Assembly (NCBI GenBank): GCA_020722705.1
Contig: DYKI01000001.1
Coordinates: forward strand, 1 to 64,000
From: Chthonomonas calidirosea
GTDB lineage: Bacteria; Armatimonadota; Chthonomonadetes; Chthonomonadales; CAJBBX01
Direction: 5' to 3'
Length of the DNA: 64,000 nt
Shown here: positions 57,680 through 64,000 of the stretch, in pieces
Position numbering within the stretch: position 1 is the first letter of the stretch
Layout: each line of letters starts with the position of its first letter
Made by a program: the position numbers and the translations under genes
The notes under the pieces: generated by a model
Seen by the model: the letters and a program-made list of their open reading frames with translations, nothing else
Database searches by the model: none
Told to the model about the DNA's origin: nothing

Positions 57680-57727
57680 CTGCTTCCCAAGCAGAGGGCC
57701 GCGGGTTCGAGCCCCGTCTCCCGCTCA
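57680..57727 (+). repeat. attR (48-bp direct repeat, tRNA-Gly fragment)
   Basis: A perfect copy of 54747-54794: tRNA-Gly 3' part without the 5' half, so not a functional tRNA. It marks the right border of the element. Confidence 0.92.
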
Positions 57728-57737
57728 GGCAATCACC

Positions 57738-57770
57738 GAGCCCCGATCCGTACAGTCACGGACGGGGCTC
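57738..57770 (+). terminator. displaced terminator of tRNA-Gly
   Basis: GAGCCCCG (57738-57745) and TCCGT (57747-57751) pair with ACGGA (57758-57762) and CGGGGCTC (57763-57770): 13 pairs with one bulged A, followed by TTGGCG. It lies 10 bp after attR, where the tRNA gene would have ended before integration, and no similar hairpin follows the intact tRNA. Confidence 0.72.
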
Positions 57771-57928
57771 TTGGCGTCCAGTAGGCGACTGAGCGTCTGC
57801 CCGTGGGCACGTGACGCCCTGGCACCACGGCCATGCGCAGCACATCCGTGAGTCGACGAAATGGGCCTATTGGCCGCTCGGCGCTGCATCATATACGCTT
57901 ACTTCGTGCTCAGCGCGCCTGTTGCTTC

Positions 57929-57957
57929 TTGACTTCACAGCGTCCGTCCGCTATACT
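57929..57957 (+). promoter_or_regulatory. sigma70-type promoter of the PQQ-propeller gene
   Basis: TTGACT (57929-57934) and TATACT (57952-57957), spacer 17 bp, about 100 bp before the start. Apart from this and the terminator I see nothing in 57771-58058. Confidence 0.75.
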
Positions 57958-58058
57958 CCCATCATCCGGGCAGCGCCGACTGTGTCGGCGTGCGTTGTGG
58001 GTTGGGCCTGCCCTCTACAATAGGCTTTCGCACCGTCATGAAGGGAGTACGAGACGCT

Positions 58059-59711
58059 ATGGCTTTAGTGCCGACGCTTCGCGCGAGGCCGGTCACCCGC
58101 GTACTGAGGTCGGTGGGGCTTGCCGCCGTCGCCATGCTTGCGCTTCAGGTCTCGGGATTCGCAATGCCGGCGGCTGAGGGGCTCTCCCTGCCGCTATCCC
58201 TGACCTGGAAGTTCACCGCAACATACGACACGAACAATCCGGCTTCTCCCGTGATCGCCGGTGACACCGTGTATTACGCGTGCGGCGAGCGCGTCTATGC
58301 CCTGGACATCGAGTCCGGAGCGATGAAATGGAAGTTCCCGCAGGATCAGCCGTTGGGAACCCGCATCCGCACCACACCCGCCATTTCCGACGACATGCTC
58401 TATTTCGGCGCCGAGGACGGCAAGCTATACGCGCTGAATGCCCAGACAGGCAAGGGCACGTGGCTGTTCGACACCCGGACGAGCGTGGGCTCTACGCCGA
58501 CGATCAGCGACGGTATCGTCTACTTCGGCGCGTCCGATGGCCACGTGTATGCCATTGACACGCGCACCGGTGCGGAAGTGCCGAGCTGGAAGGGCGGCTT
58601 CAGGGCGCAGGATGAGATCGCGAGTGCGCCAGTCGTGGCAAACGGGATCGTCTATGTCCTGTCGCTCGACCAGGTGCTGCACGCCATTGGCGCTGCCACG
58701 GGCAAGGAGCGCTTCAGCGTGCGCCTCAGCGGGACCGTCCTGCGTCAGAGGCCGGCCGTTTTCGGCGATTATGTCGTCGCCGCCTCGGGCGCTACGCTCC
58801 ATTGCTTTATGGCACGCAACCTTACCCGCCGCTGGGGGCAAATGCTGAATACGGACATCATCGTGGCTCCGGTGATCAGCAACGACACCATCTATGTCGT
58901 CACCGCGGACAGCTATGTCGCCGCGTTCGATCTGCGCACCGGCCGGGTGAAGTGGCGGAACCCGCCGAAGCTCGATTACGACGTTTTGGCCGCTCCGACG
59001 ATTGCCGGCGACATGCTCATCATCGGTACGGTTCAGGGCGGCGTGTATGCCCTGGATGCTTCCACCGGCGCCGTGAAATGGACCTACCAGACACAGCCTG
59101 CAACCTCTTCGGAAGACGCCATCGCCAAGTGGACCAACATCGCGGCGACGCCGATTGCGGCCCAGGGCAAGCTATTCGTGCTCTCCGACGATGGCTCTCT
59201 GTCGGCATTCGATTCCTCGGTGCTCGACACAACACCTCCTGACGTGACCATCGTCGAGCCGAAGATGGGCGTCGTCATCAACGGTGTCCCTCCCATCCAG
59301 TTTGAGGCTCGAATCGTGGACGAGGGATCCGGCGTGAATCCTGCCACCGTCCGGCTTCTCATTGACGGCGAGGGAGTTGTGCGTCGCCGTGCCGGGAAGG
59401 AGTTCGAGGATGAGCCGGGCTTCAAGTTCGATCTGCTGACCGCAACCCTCGAGTACGAGACGCCCGAGCCGAGGACGGCTGCATTGGTGAAGCCTCTGCC
59501 TGACGGGCGCCATACCATCACAGTTGTCGCGTCGGATTGGGCAGGCAACACGGTCAACAAGACGTGGGGCTTCACCGTGGATAACTCTGTCGCCAAGCTC
59601 CCGCGCAAGAAGCCGCAGAACCAGTACGACTCGCTTGGCGGACTTGGGGGCCGTGGAGGAGCCGGCGGCCGAGGCGGCTCCGGCGGAATCGGCGGCCCGA
59701 ACGATCGTTGA
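58059..59711 (+). CDS. exported PQQ-type beta-propeller with Ig-like domain and Gly-rich tail
   Basis: A 550-residue exported protein. The signal peptide ends near GFAMPAAEG. Residues about 50-390 hold repeated PQQ/BamB-type blades (VYALDIESGAMKWKF, LYALNAQTGKGTWLF, VYALDASTGAVKWTY). Then an Ig-like sandwich (TPPDVTIVEPK... DWAGNTVNKTW) and a tail with GG-R/A/S repeats (GGLGGRGGAGGRGG). BamB-like scaffolds and quinoprotein dehydrogenases share this fold; no PQQ ligands are evident, so a binding/scaffold role is more likely. ATG 58059 has GGGAG 11 nt upstream. It is followed by a hairpin and dprA. Confidence 0.85.
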   Translation: MALVPTLRARPVTRVLRSVGLAAVAMLALQVSGFAMPAAEGLSLPLSLTWKFTATYDTNNPASPVIAGDTVYYACGERVYALDIESGAMKWKFPQDQPLGTRIRTTPAISDDMLYFGAEDGKLYALNAQTGKGTWLFDTRTSVGSTPTISDGIVYFGASDGHVYAIDTRTGAEVPSWKGGFRAQDEIASAPVVANGIVYVLSLDQVLHAIGAATGKERFSVRLSGTVLRQRPAVFGDYVVAASGATLHCFMARNLTRRWGQMLNTDIIVAPVISNDTIYVVTADSYVAAFDLRTGRVKWRNPPKLDYDVLAAPTIAGDMLIIGTVQGGVYALDASTGAVKWTYQTQPATSSEDAIAKWTNIAATPIAAQGKLFVLSDDGSLSAFDSSVLDTTPPDVTIVEPKMGVVINGVPPIQFEARIVDEGSGVNPATVRLLIDGEGVVRRRAGKEFEDEPGFKFDLLTATLEYETPEPRTAALVKPLPDGRHTITVVASDWAGNTVNKTWGFTVDNSVAKLPRKKPQNQYDSLGGLGGRGGAGGRGGSGGIGGPNDR

Positions 59712-59733
59712 CGTCCCGAGCACTCAGCCATCC

Positions 59734-59759
59734 GGGCGCAGGGCGCAAGTCCTGCGCCC
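59734..59759 (+). terminator. hairpin between the PQQ protein and dprA
   Basis: GGGCGCAGG (59734-59742) and CCTGCGCCC (59751-59759) form a 9-bp perfect stem with an 8-nt loop, followed by GTCGCTTG. No T tract, so it may be a weak terminator or an mRNA end stabiliser. Confidence 0.5.
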
Positions 59760-59782
59760 GTCGCTTGTGAGAAACGCACTTC

Positions 59783-60883
59783 ATGGACAAAGACCTGTTG
59801 ACGGCCTGGCTGCGGTTCGCCAATGCAGAGATCTCCCCTCGCGCGGCGCATGCCGTACTCGATCGCTTCGGGTCACCCGCCGAGGCCTTCGCCGCCGATC
59901 CCGATGACCTCGCATCGGTTCCCGAGCTGACAGCCGATCAGTGCCGGCGCCTGCTGGACCCCGCAACGCTCCCTCGAGAACATCAGCTTCAATGGGCTCT
60001 ACGCCCGGACGTATCCTTGGTTCCGCGCGACTCGCCTGATTACCCAACCCCATTGCGCGATGTGGCGGATCGGCCGCCGGTTCTGTTCGTTCGAGGACGC
60101 CTTGATGAGCGTGATCGGTTCGCCGTCGCCGTCGTGGGTACCCGTAGACCGACACCCTATGGACGTGCTGTCGCTGCGCGGTTCTCCCGCGACTTGAGCG
60201 ACCTTGGGCTGACGGTGGTGAGCGGAGGAGCACTTGGGATCGACACTGTCGTTCACCGAGCCACTCTCGCAAACCGGGGCAGGACCCTTGTGGTGCTTGG
60301 ATGCGGACTGAATATCCGCTATCCAGCCGACAATCAGGATTTGTTCGATCAGATCGTTGATCAGGATCAGGGCGCGATCATCTCGGAGTTTCCGTTCGGC
60401 GCAACGCCTGAAGCATGGCGGTTTCCCATGCGCAACCGCGTGATCAGCGGGCTTTCCCTCGGTGTGGTCGTGGTCGAAGCGGGTGAACAGAGCGGGGCGC
60501 TGATCACCGCCGGCTACGCCGCCGATCAGGGGCGCGAAGTGATGGCGGTACCAGGCAACATTGACAACTCGTGCAGCGCAGGAACCAATGCGCTGATCCG
60601 TGACGGCGCCGCACTGGTTGCATCCGGCCGGCAGATCGCGGAGACGGTTGGCGTTCTGGTGCTGCGTTCGCCCGAGGCTGCCCCAGCCAAAACTCCCCTA
60701 CCCGATCTGACCGACGCACAGCGCACCATCCTTGAGCACCTCGACCTGACACCCAAACATATGGACGTAATAGCCACGCAGACAGGCCTCGACCAACCTC
60801 AGGTTTCCGCGCAGCTCACCTTGCTCGAGCTCCGCGGCATCGTGCACCGTCAGCCCGGCGGCGCCTTCATCCGCAGCCTGTAA
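59783..60883 (+). CDS. dprA: DNA processing protein DprA
   Basis: A 366-residue protein that loads RecA on incoming single-stranded DNA in natural transformation. An N-terminal SAM-like region (1-75) precedes the Rossmann core with VVGTRRPTPYGR (about 117-128), SGGALGID and GCGLNIRYPADN, then AVPGNIDNSCSAGTNALIRDGA. The C-terminal winged helix (about 305-366, LTDAQRTILEHLDLTPKHMDVIA) is present. No other competence gene is in the window. It starts at ATG 59783, with no strong ribosome site. Confidence 0.94.
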   Translation: MDKDLLTAWLRFANAEISPRAAHAVLDRFGSPAEAFAADPDDLASVPELTADQCRRLLDPATLPREHQLQWALRPDVSLVPRDSPDYPTPLRDVADRPPVLFVRGRLDERDRFAVAVVGTRRPTPYGRAVAARFSRDLSDLGLTVVSGGALGIDTVVHRATLANRGRTLVVLGCGLNIRYPADNQDLFDQIVDQDQGAIISEFPFGATPEAWRFPMRNRVISGLSLGVVVVEAGEQSGALITAGYAADQGREVMAVPGNIDNSCSAGTNALIRDGAALVASGRQIAETVGVLVLRSPEAAPAKTPLPDLTDAQRTILEHLDLTPKHMDVIATQTGLDQPQVSAQLTLLELRGIVHRQPGGAFIRSL

Positions 60884-60900
60884 TCTATCAAAACTGCAAA

Positions 60901-60930
60901 GGGCGCATCCCACGCCATGGGTACGCGCCC
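60901..60930. terminator. hairpin between dprA and sod
   Basis: GGGCGC (60901-60906) and GCGCCC (60925-60930) with inner CCCA/TGGG pairing, between convergent dprA and the superoxide dismutase gene. Confidence 0.55.
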
Positions 60931-60958
60931 TCCGATACACCTTTGCGGATCAAGGCCG

Positions 60959-61570
60959 CTACTTGGCCGCGAAGCGCTTGGCAACCTCGTCCCAGTTCAG
61001 AACGTTCCACCACGCCTTCAGGTAGTCCGCCCTGAGGTTCCGGTACTTCAGGTAATAAGCGTGCTCCCATACGTCTACGCCCAGAAGCGGAACATGCTTG
61101 TCCGTCAGCGGCGAATCCTGGTTAGCCGTGCTGTAGACCAGCAAGCGGCCATTCTGATCCTTCACGAGCCACGACCATCCGCTGCCGAACCGCTTGAGAG
61201 CGGCATCGTTGACGAGCTTGATCAACTCGTCCGTGCTGCCGAAGGCAGCATTGATCGCGCTAGCCAACTCGCCTGACGGGGCCTTAGCGCCACCCGGCTT
61301 CATGATCTCCCAGAACATCGTGTGGTTGTAATGGCCGCCCCCGTTGTTGCGGACTGCGGTTCTGACAGCCTCCGGAACCCGATTCAGATCACGCAGGATT
61401 TCTTCGATGGTCCTGGACTGCCACTCCGGATGATCCTTCAAGGCAGCGTTCAGACCGTTCACGTAACCCTGATGGTGCTTGCCATGGTGTATCTGCATCG
61501 TTGTGGCGTCAATGTGCGGTTCGAGTGCGTCAAATGCGTATGGCAACGGCGGAAGCGTGAACTCCGGCAT
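60959..61570 (-). CDS. sodA: superoxide dismutase, Mn/Fe family (Mn-type)
   Basis: A 203-residue enzyme converting superoxide to peroxide and oxygen. Metal ligands H28 (IHHGKHH), H83 (NHTMFW), D166 and H170 (DVWEHAYY) are all present. G78 in NGGGHYNH and Q151 in TANQDSPL are the Mn-type pair; Fe-type enzymes carry Gln at the former position. The ATG at 61570 has AAGGAG 9 nt upstream; the 21-residue longer frame is not homologous. Confidence 0.95.
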   Translation of the reverse strand: MPEFTLPPLPYAFDALEPHIDATTMQIHHGKHHQGYVNGLNAALKDHPEWQSRTIEEILRDLNRVPEAVRTAVRNNGGGHYNHTMFWEIMKPGGAKAPSGELASAINAAFGSTDELIKLVNDAALKRFGSGWSWLVKDQNGRLLVYSTANQDSPLTDKHVPLLGVDVWEHAYYLKYRNLRADYLKAWWNVLNWDEVAKRFAAK

Positions 61571-61697
61571 CGCTTGGTGCTCCTTTGCTGATGTTCGATC
61601 ATTCCTACGTAACCGAACGATCGCTTCAGGCATGTATACGTTGGCGAGCAGGCGAATATCACGCTTTGCGGAGATTATTTAGTGACGCTTTAGATCA

Positions 61698-63506
61698 TCA
61701 CTCCACCGTAACGCTCTTGGCCAGGTTTCGCGGCTGGTCAATCGAGCACCCACGGGCGAGCGCAACGTAGTAGGCCAAGAGCTGCATGGCAACCATCGTG
61801 ACGATCGGACTCATATACTCCGAAACCGAAGGCACGACGATGACGTCCGTTGCCGCTTCGGGAATGGGCAAACCATCGCTCACGACGGTTACGACGCGGC
61901 CATCGCGCGCCCGAACCTCCATAAGATTCGACGCGATCTTGTCATGCGTTGAAGGGCGTGTGCAAAGGCCGACTACGGCAACGCCTGGCTCGACCAACGC
62001 AAGCGGACCATGCTTCATCTCGCCGGCCGGATAGGCTTCGGCGTGGATATAGGAGATCTCTTTGAGTTTCAACGCGGCCTCCGCTGCCACTGCCGCATCA
62101 TGACCGCGTCCGAGGAAGAAGAAGCAGTTGGAGGTCGCCAGATCCGAGGCGATGGCTTTGATCGCAGCCTCGTTGTCGAGGACCTTCTCGATAGCGTCGG
62201 GAAGAGCCGAGAGGGCTTGCCCCGCGTCAGCCCAACCTGCCTGCCCGGCCAGCAGCCCCATGGCCGCAACCTGAGCCGAGTAGGCCTTCGTTGAGGCGAC
62301 TCCGATTTCCGGTCCGGCCCGTGTGATGAGGGCCGCGTCCGTCTCCCGTTCGAGACTGGTTCCCATGCAGTTCACAACCGCCAGCGTCCTGGCCCCGAGT
62401 TGGCGAGCATACCTTGCGGCGGCAACGGTGTCGGCGGTCTCGCCGCTCTGACTTACCAGAACCACTAGCGTGCGGTCGTCAATGAGCGGCCGGTCGTAGC
62501 GAAACTCCGACGACACCGTGCAGTCGGCGTGTCGCCGCAGCGCCTGATCCCAGAGTCGTTTGCCGATGAGCGCGGCGTGGTATGCCGTTCCGCACGCGAC
62601 GAAATGAACATTTCCGCTTCGAAGCAGCTCCAGAACAGCATCGCCTAACCCCTCGAGCGCCACTTCTCCGTCCGATCCGATGCGTCCTCGGCAGGTCTCC
62701 TTCACTGCGCGGGGCTGTTCATGAATCTCCTTCAGCATGAAGTGTGCGAAGCCTTGCTTTTCCGCGGCCTCGCGGGACATCGTGAGCGGCATCATGGATG
62801 CTTCCCGCTCCTTGCCATCGGCGTCCCAAATGGTTACGCTGCGCCCGCGTACCAGCGCAACGTCTCCGTCCTGCAGCGCCGATAGCCGGTCTGCCCATCC
62901 CACGAGGGCCGGAACGTCCGAGGCGACAAAGGCCCCTGCATCGCCGAGCCCAACGATCAGCGGCGAGTCGCGCCTCGCGGCAACAATCACGTCGGGAGCG
63001 CCGGACCAGAGCACGGCCACAGCAAAACTCCCATGCAGCCGTTGCGTCGCGGCTCGCACTGCCTCCACAAGTCCGGAGGCCCCTCGTCGCCCGACTAGCT
63101 CGTCTTCGATCAGGTGCGAGATGACCTCGGTGTCCGTCTCCGACTGGATGCGGTGTCCGGCACTCAAGAGCGTCTGCCGGATGGCCTGATGATTTTCGAT
63201 GATGCCGTTGTGCACAACCGCAAGCTGACCCGTGCAGTCGCCATGGGGATGGGCGTTGGCCTCGCTTGGCCGACCGTGGGTGGCCCATCGTGTATGGGCT
63301 ATGGCCGGACCGGAAGCGGCCGGCAGTGCGGCGATCAACGCCTCCAGATCGGCCACCTTGCCCGGGCATCGTGCGATCCGCAACTCGTCACCGGTGCTGT
63401 ATGCCACTCCGGCCGAGTCGTACCCGCGATACTCCAGTCGTTTCAGGCTGGCAACCGCCTGCCTCAGTGAGTCTCCGGCGCCGACAAAGCCAGCTATTCC
63501 GCACAT
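61698..63506 (-). CDS. glmS: glutamine--fructose-6-phosphate aminotransferase
   Basis: A 602-residue enzyme making glucosamine-6-phosphate, the entry to peptidoglycan sugars. Cys2 is the glutaminase nucleophile (MCGIAGF), with HTRWATHGRPS. Two SIS domains follow with SQSGETADT and FLGRGHDAAVAAEAALKLKEISYIHAEAYPAGEMKHGP. The C-terminal KSVTVE is typical. The ATG lies within the end of the upstream DeoR-type gene (13-bp overlap), so translation is coupled. No glmS ribozyme is possible in that short overlap. Confidence 0.97.
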   Translation of the reverse strand: MCGIAGFVGAGDSLRQAVASLKRLEYRGYDSAGVAYSTGDELRIARCPGKVADLEALIAALPAASGPAIAHTRWATHGRPSEANAHPHGDCTGQLAVVHNGIIENHQAIRQTLLSAGHRIQSETDTEVISHLIEDELVGRRGASGLVEAVRAATQRLHGSFAVAVLWSGAPDVIVAARRDSPLIVGLGDAGAFVASDVPALVGWADRLSALQDGDVALVRGRSVTIWDADGKEREASMMPLTMSREAAEKQGFAHFMLKEIHEQPRAVKETCRGRIGSDGEVALEGLGDAVLELLRSGNVHFVACGTAYHAALIGKRLWDQALRRHADCTVSSEFRYDRPLIDDRTLVVLVSQSGETADTVAAARYARQLGARTLAVVNCMGTSLERETDAALITRAGPEIGVASTKAYSAQVAAMGLLAGQAGWADAGQALSALPDAIEKVLDNEAAIKAIASDLATSNCFFFLGRGHDAAVAAEAALKLKEISYIHAEAYPAGEMKHGPLALVEPGVAVVGLCTRPSTHDKIASNLMEVRARDGRVVTVVSDGLPIPEAATDVIVVPSVSEYMSPIVTMVAMQLLAYYVALARGCSIDQPRNLAKSVTVE

Positions 63507-64000
63507 TCCTGGACCTCCTCGAAGCTCAAGATCATACCCAGACGTCGTCCGGCCTCTGCGGTCGCCGCAAGCGCGTCGAACTGCGCTCGGGTGAGCGTTG
63601 TCGTAACGATGTGAACCGACTTGTCGGAGAGCAGGCCATCCGAGGTAAACGACCAGGGATGCCTGCGGCCAATCTTGCTGGCATCAGCGACCACAAGAAC
63701 CTGAGGGATCGGAGCCAGTATCTGACGCATGAAAGCTGCCTCCTCGACACGGTCCGAGCAAAGGCTGACATTGCCGTTGCCGCCCCCCAGCACAATGCCG
63801 CTTGCGCCGACGACCGCGATGCTCGCCTGGAAACGTGTGCGCAGCTCGTGCGAGTGGAACGCCATATCGCCGGGGTTGTAGACCTCGCCGATGATCCCCG
63901 TGGACACGCCGGCCTCGACAAGCTCCAGGAGGGCAGGAAGGCTGTTGGTGAAAACGATCAAGCCGTTCGGGCTCACGCCCTGCATCGTTGCCCGACGTAT
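63494..64000 (-). CDS. DeoR-family transcriptional regulator, C-terminal part (runs off the right edge)
   Basis: The last 168 codons of a gene whose 5' end is outside the window. The sensor domain of DeoR/GlpR repressors is recognisable: GLIVFTNSLPALLELVEAGV, HELRTRFQASIAVVGASGIVLGGG and VVADASKIGRRHPWSFTSDGLLSDKSV. The N-terminal helix-turn-helix is not visible. DeoR proteins bind sugar phosphates. Its 3' end overlaps glmS by 13 bp, so it may sense an amino sugar phosphate and tune glmS in the same transcript. Confidence 0.78.
   Translation of the reverse strand: MRRATMQGVSPNGLIVFTNSLPALLELVEAGVSTGIIGEVYNPGDMAFHSHELRTRFQASIAVVGASGIVLGGGNGNVSLCSDRVEEAAFMRQILAPIPQVLVVADASKIGRRHPWSFTSDGLLSDKSVHIVTTTLTRAQFDALAATAEAGRRLGMILSFEEVQECAE

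Larger units (their letters stand above)
54747..57727. mobile_element. small tRNA-Gly integrative element (about 2.9 kb)
   Basis: Bounded by a perfect 48-bp repeat of the tRNA-Gly 3' part (54747-54794 and 57680-57727). Cargo: a tyrosine integrase with an in-frame TGA, a DUF6804-like membrane protein, a C-rich stretch, and hicBA. Bases shift toward C on the plus strand: integrase codons end almost always in C, unlike the neighbours. CTCAAACCG next to the left repeat and two inverted copies (CGGTTTGAG) near the right one may be recombinase arm sites. It is probably non-mobile unless the integrase stop is read through. Confidence 0.88.

Noticed and set aside
57680-57727. second tRNA-Gly gene
   Set aside because: Only the 3' part is present, without acceptor 5' strand and D-arm; it is attR.
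63490-63510. glmS ribozyme
   Set aside because: glmS overlaps the upstream gene, leaving no leader for the ribozyme fold.

Overview
This is a GC-rich bacterial chromosome segment, densely packed, with many 1-14 bp gene overlaps (ATGA or GTGA junctions) and recognisable sigma70-type promoters. It carries mostly single-copy housekeeping genes: mutS-mutL-metH, guaA-hpt-rho, guaB-dusB, secG-tatA, clpB with two hsp20 genes, hpnCDE, dprA, sod, glmS and three tRNAs. Around these are many secreted beta-propeller, beta-helix and TPR proteins, as seen in free-living carbohydrate users. Squalene genes, an HspR-type (HAIR) operator at clpB and a divergent membrane pyrophosphatase suggest an uncultured or poorly sampled lineage, perhaps Armatimonadota or another Terrabacteria group. 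The phylum is inference; no rRNA is present.

Layout. 1-8.8 kb: a D-amino-acid (DSD1-type) lyase coupled to an AspT/YidE transporter, two secreted beta-propeller glycosidase-like proteins, a divergent six-hairpin glycosidase and a small membrane protein. 8.9-21.7 kb: divergent membrane pyrophosphatase; a TPR protein, M48 protease, HIT protein, family-4 uracil-DNA glycosylase, beta-helix protein and Ste24-type protease in one direction; a ROK kinase and a 5'-nucleotidase in the other. 21.8-34.2 kb: mutS-mutL-metH, then guaA-hpt-rho-bifunctional nuclease. 34.3-41.3 kb: tRNA-His, an orphan MacB-type permease, and on the minus strand PfkB kinase - two Tat proteins - secG - a giant HhH/SEDS/PBP fusion; then tRNA-Leu. 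41.3-54.6 kb: TolB-like propeller, sugar ABC permease and binding protein without an ATPase, guaB-dusB, the clpB-hsp20-hsp20 heat-shock cluster, and hpnC-hpnD-hpnE for squalene.

54.7-57.7 kb is a small integrated element. It sits in the 3' part of a tRNA-Gly(CCC) gene, is bounded by a perfect 48-bp direct repeat, and carries a tyrosine integrase broken by one in-frame TGA, a DUF6804-like membrane protein and a hicBA toxin-antitoxin pair. The tRNA's likely original terminator now lies just past the right repeat. 57.9-64 kb: a PQQ-type propeller protein, dprA, Mn-type superoxide dismutase, glmS, and a DeoR-type regulator running off the right edge.

The most unusual gene is the 1081-residue fusion at 35739-38984. 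Two helix-hairpin-helix repeats precede a SEDS (RodA/FtsW) glycosyltransferase-like domain and a penicillin-binding transpeptidase-like domain. The expected catalytic residues appear to be missing in both enzyme domains: SEDS Asp replaced by Pro, SxxK Ser replaced by Gly, KTG changed to KSA. It looks like a fused pseudo-elongasome or regulatory protein.
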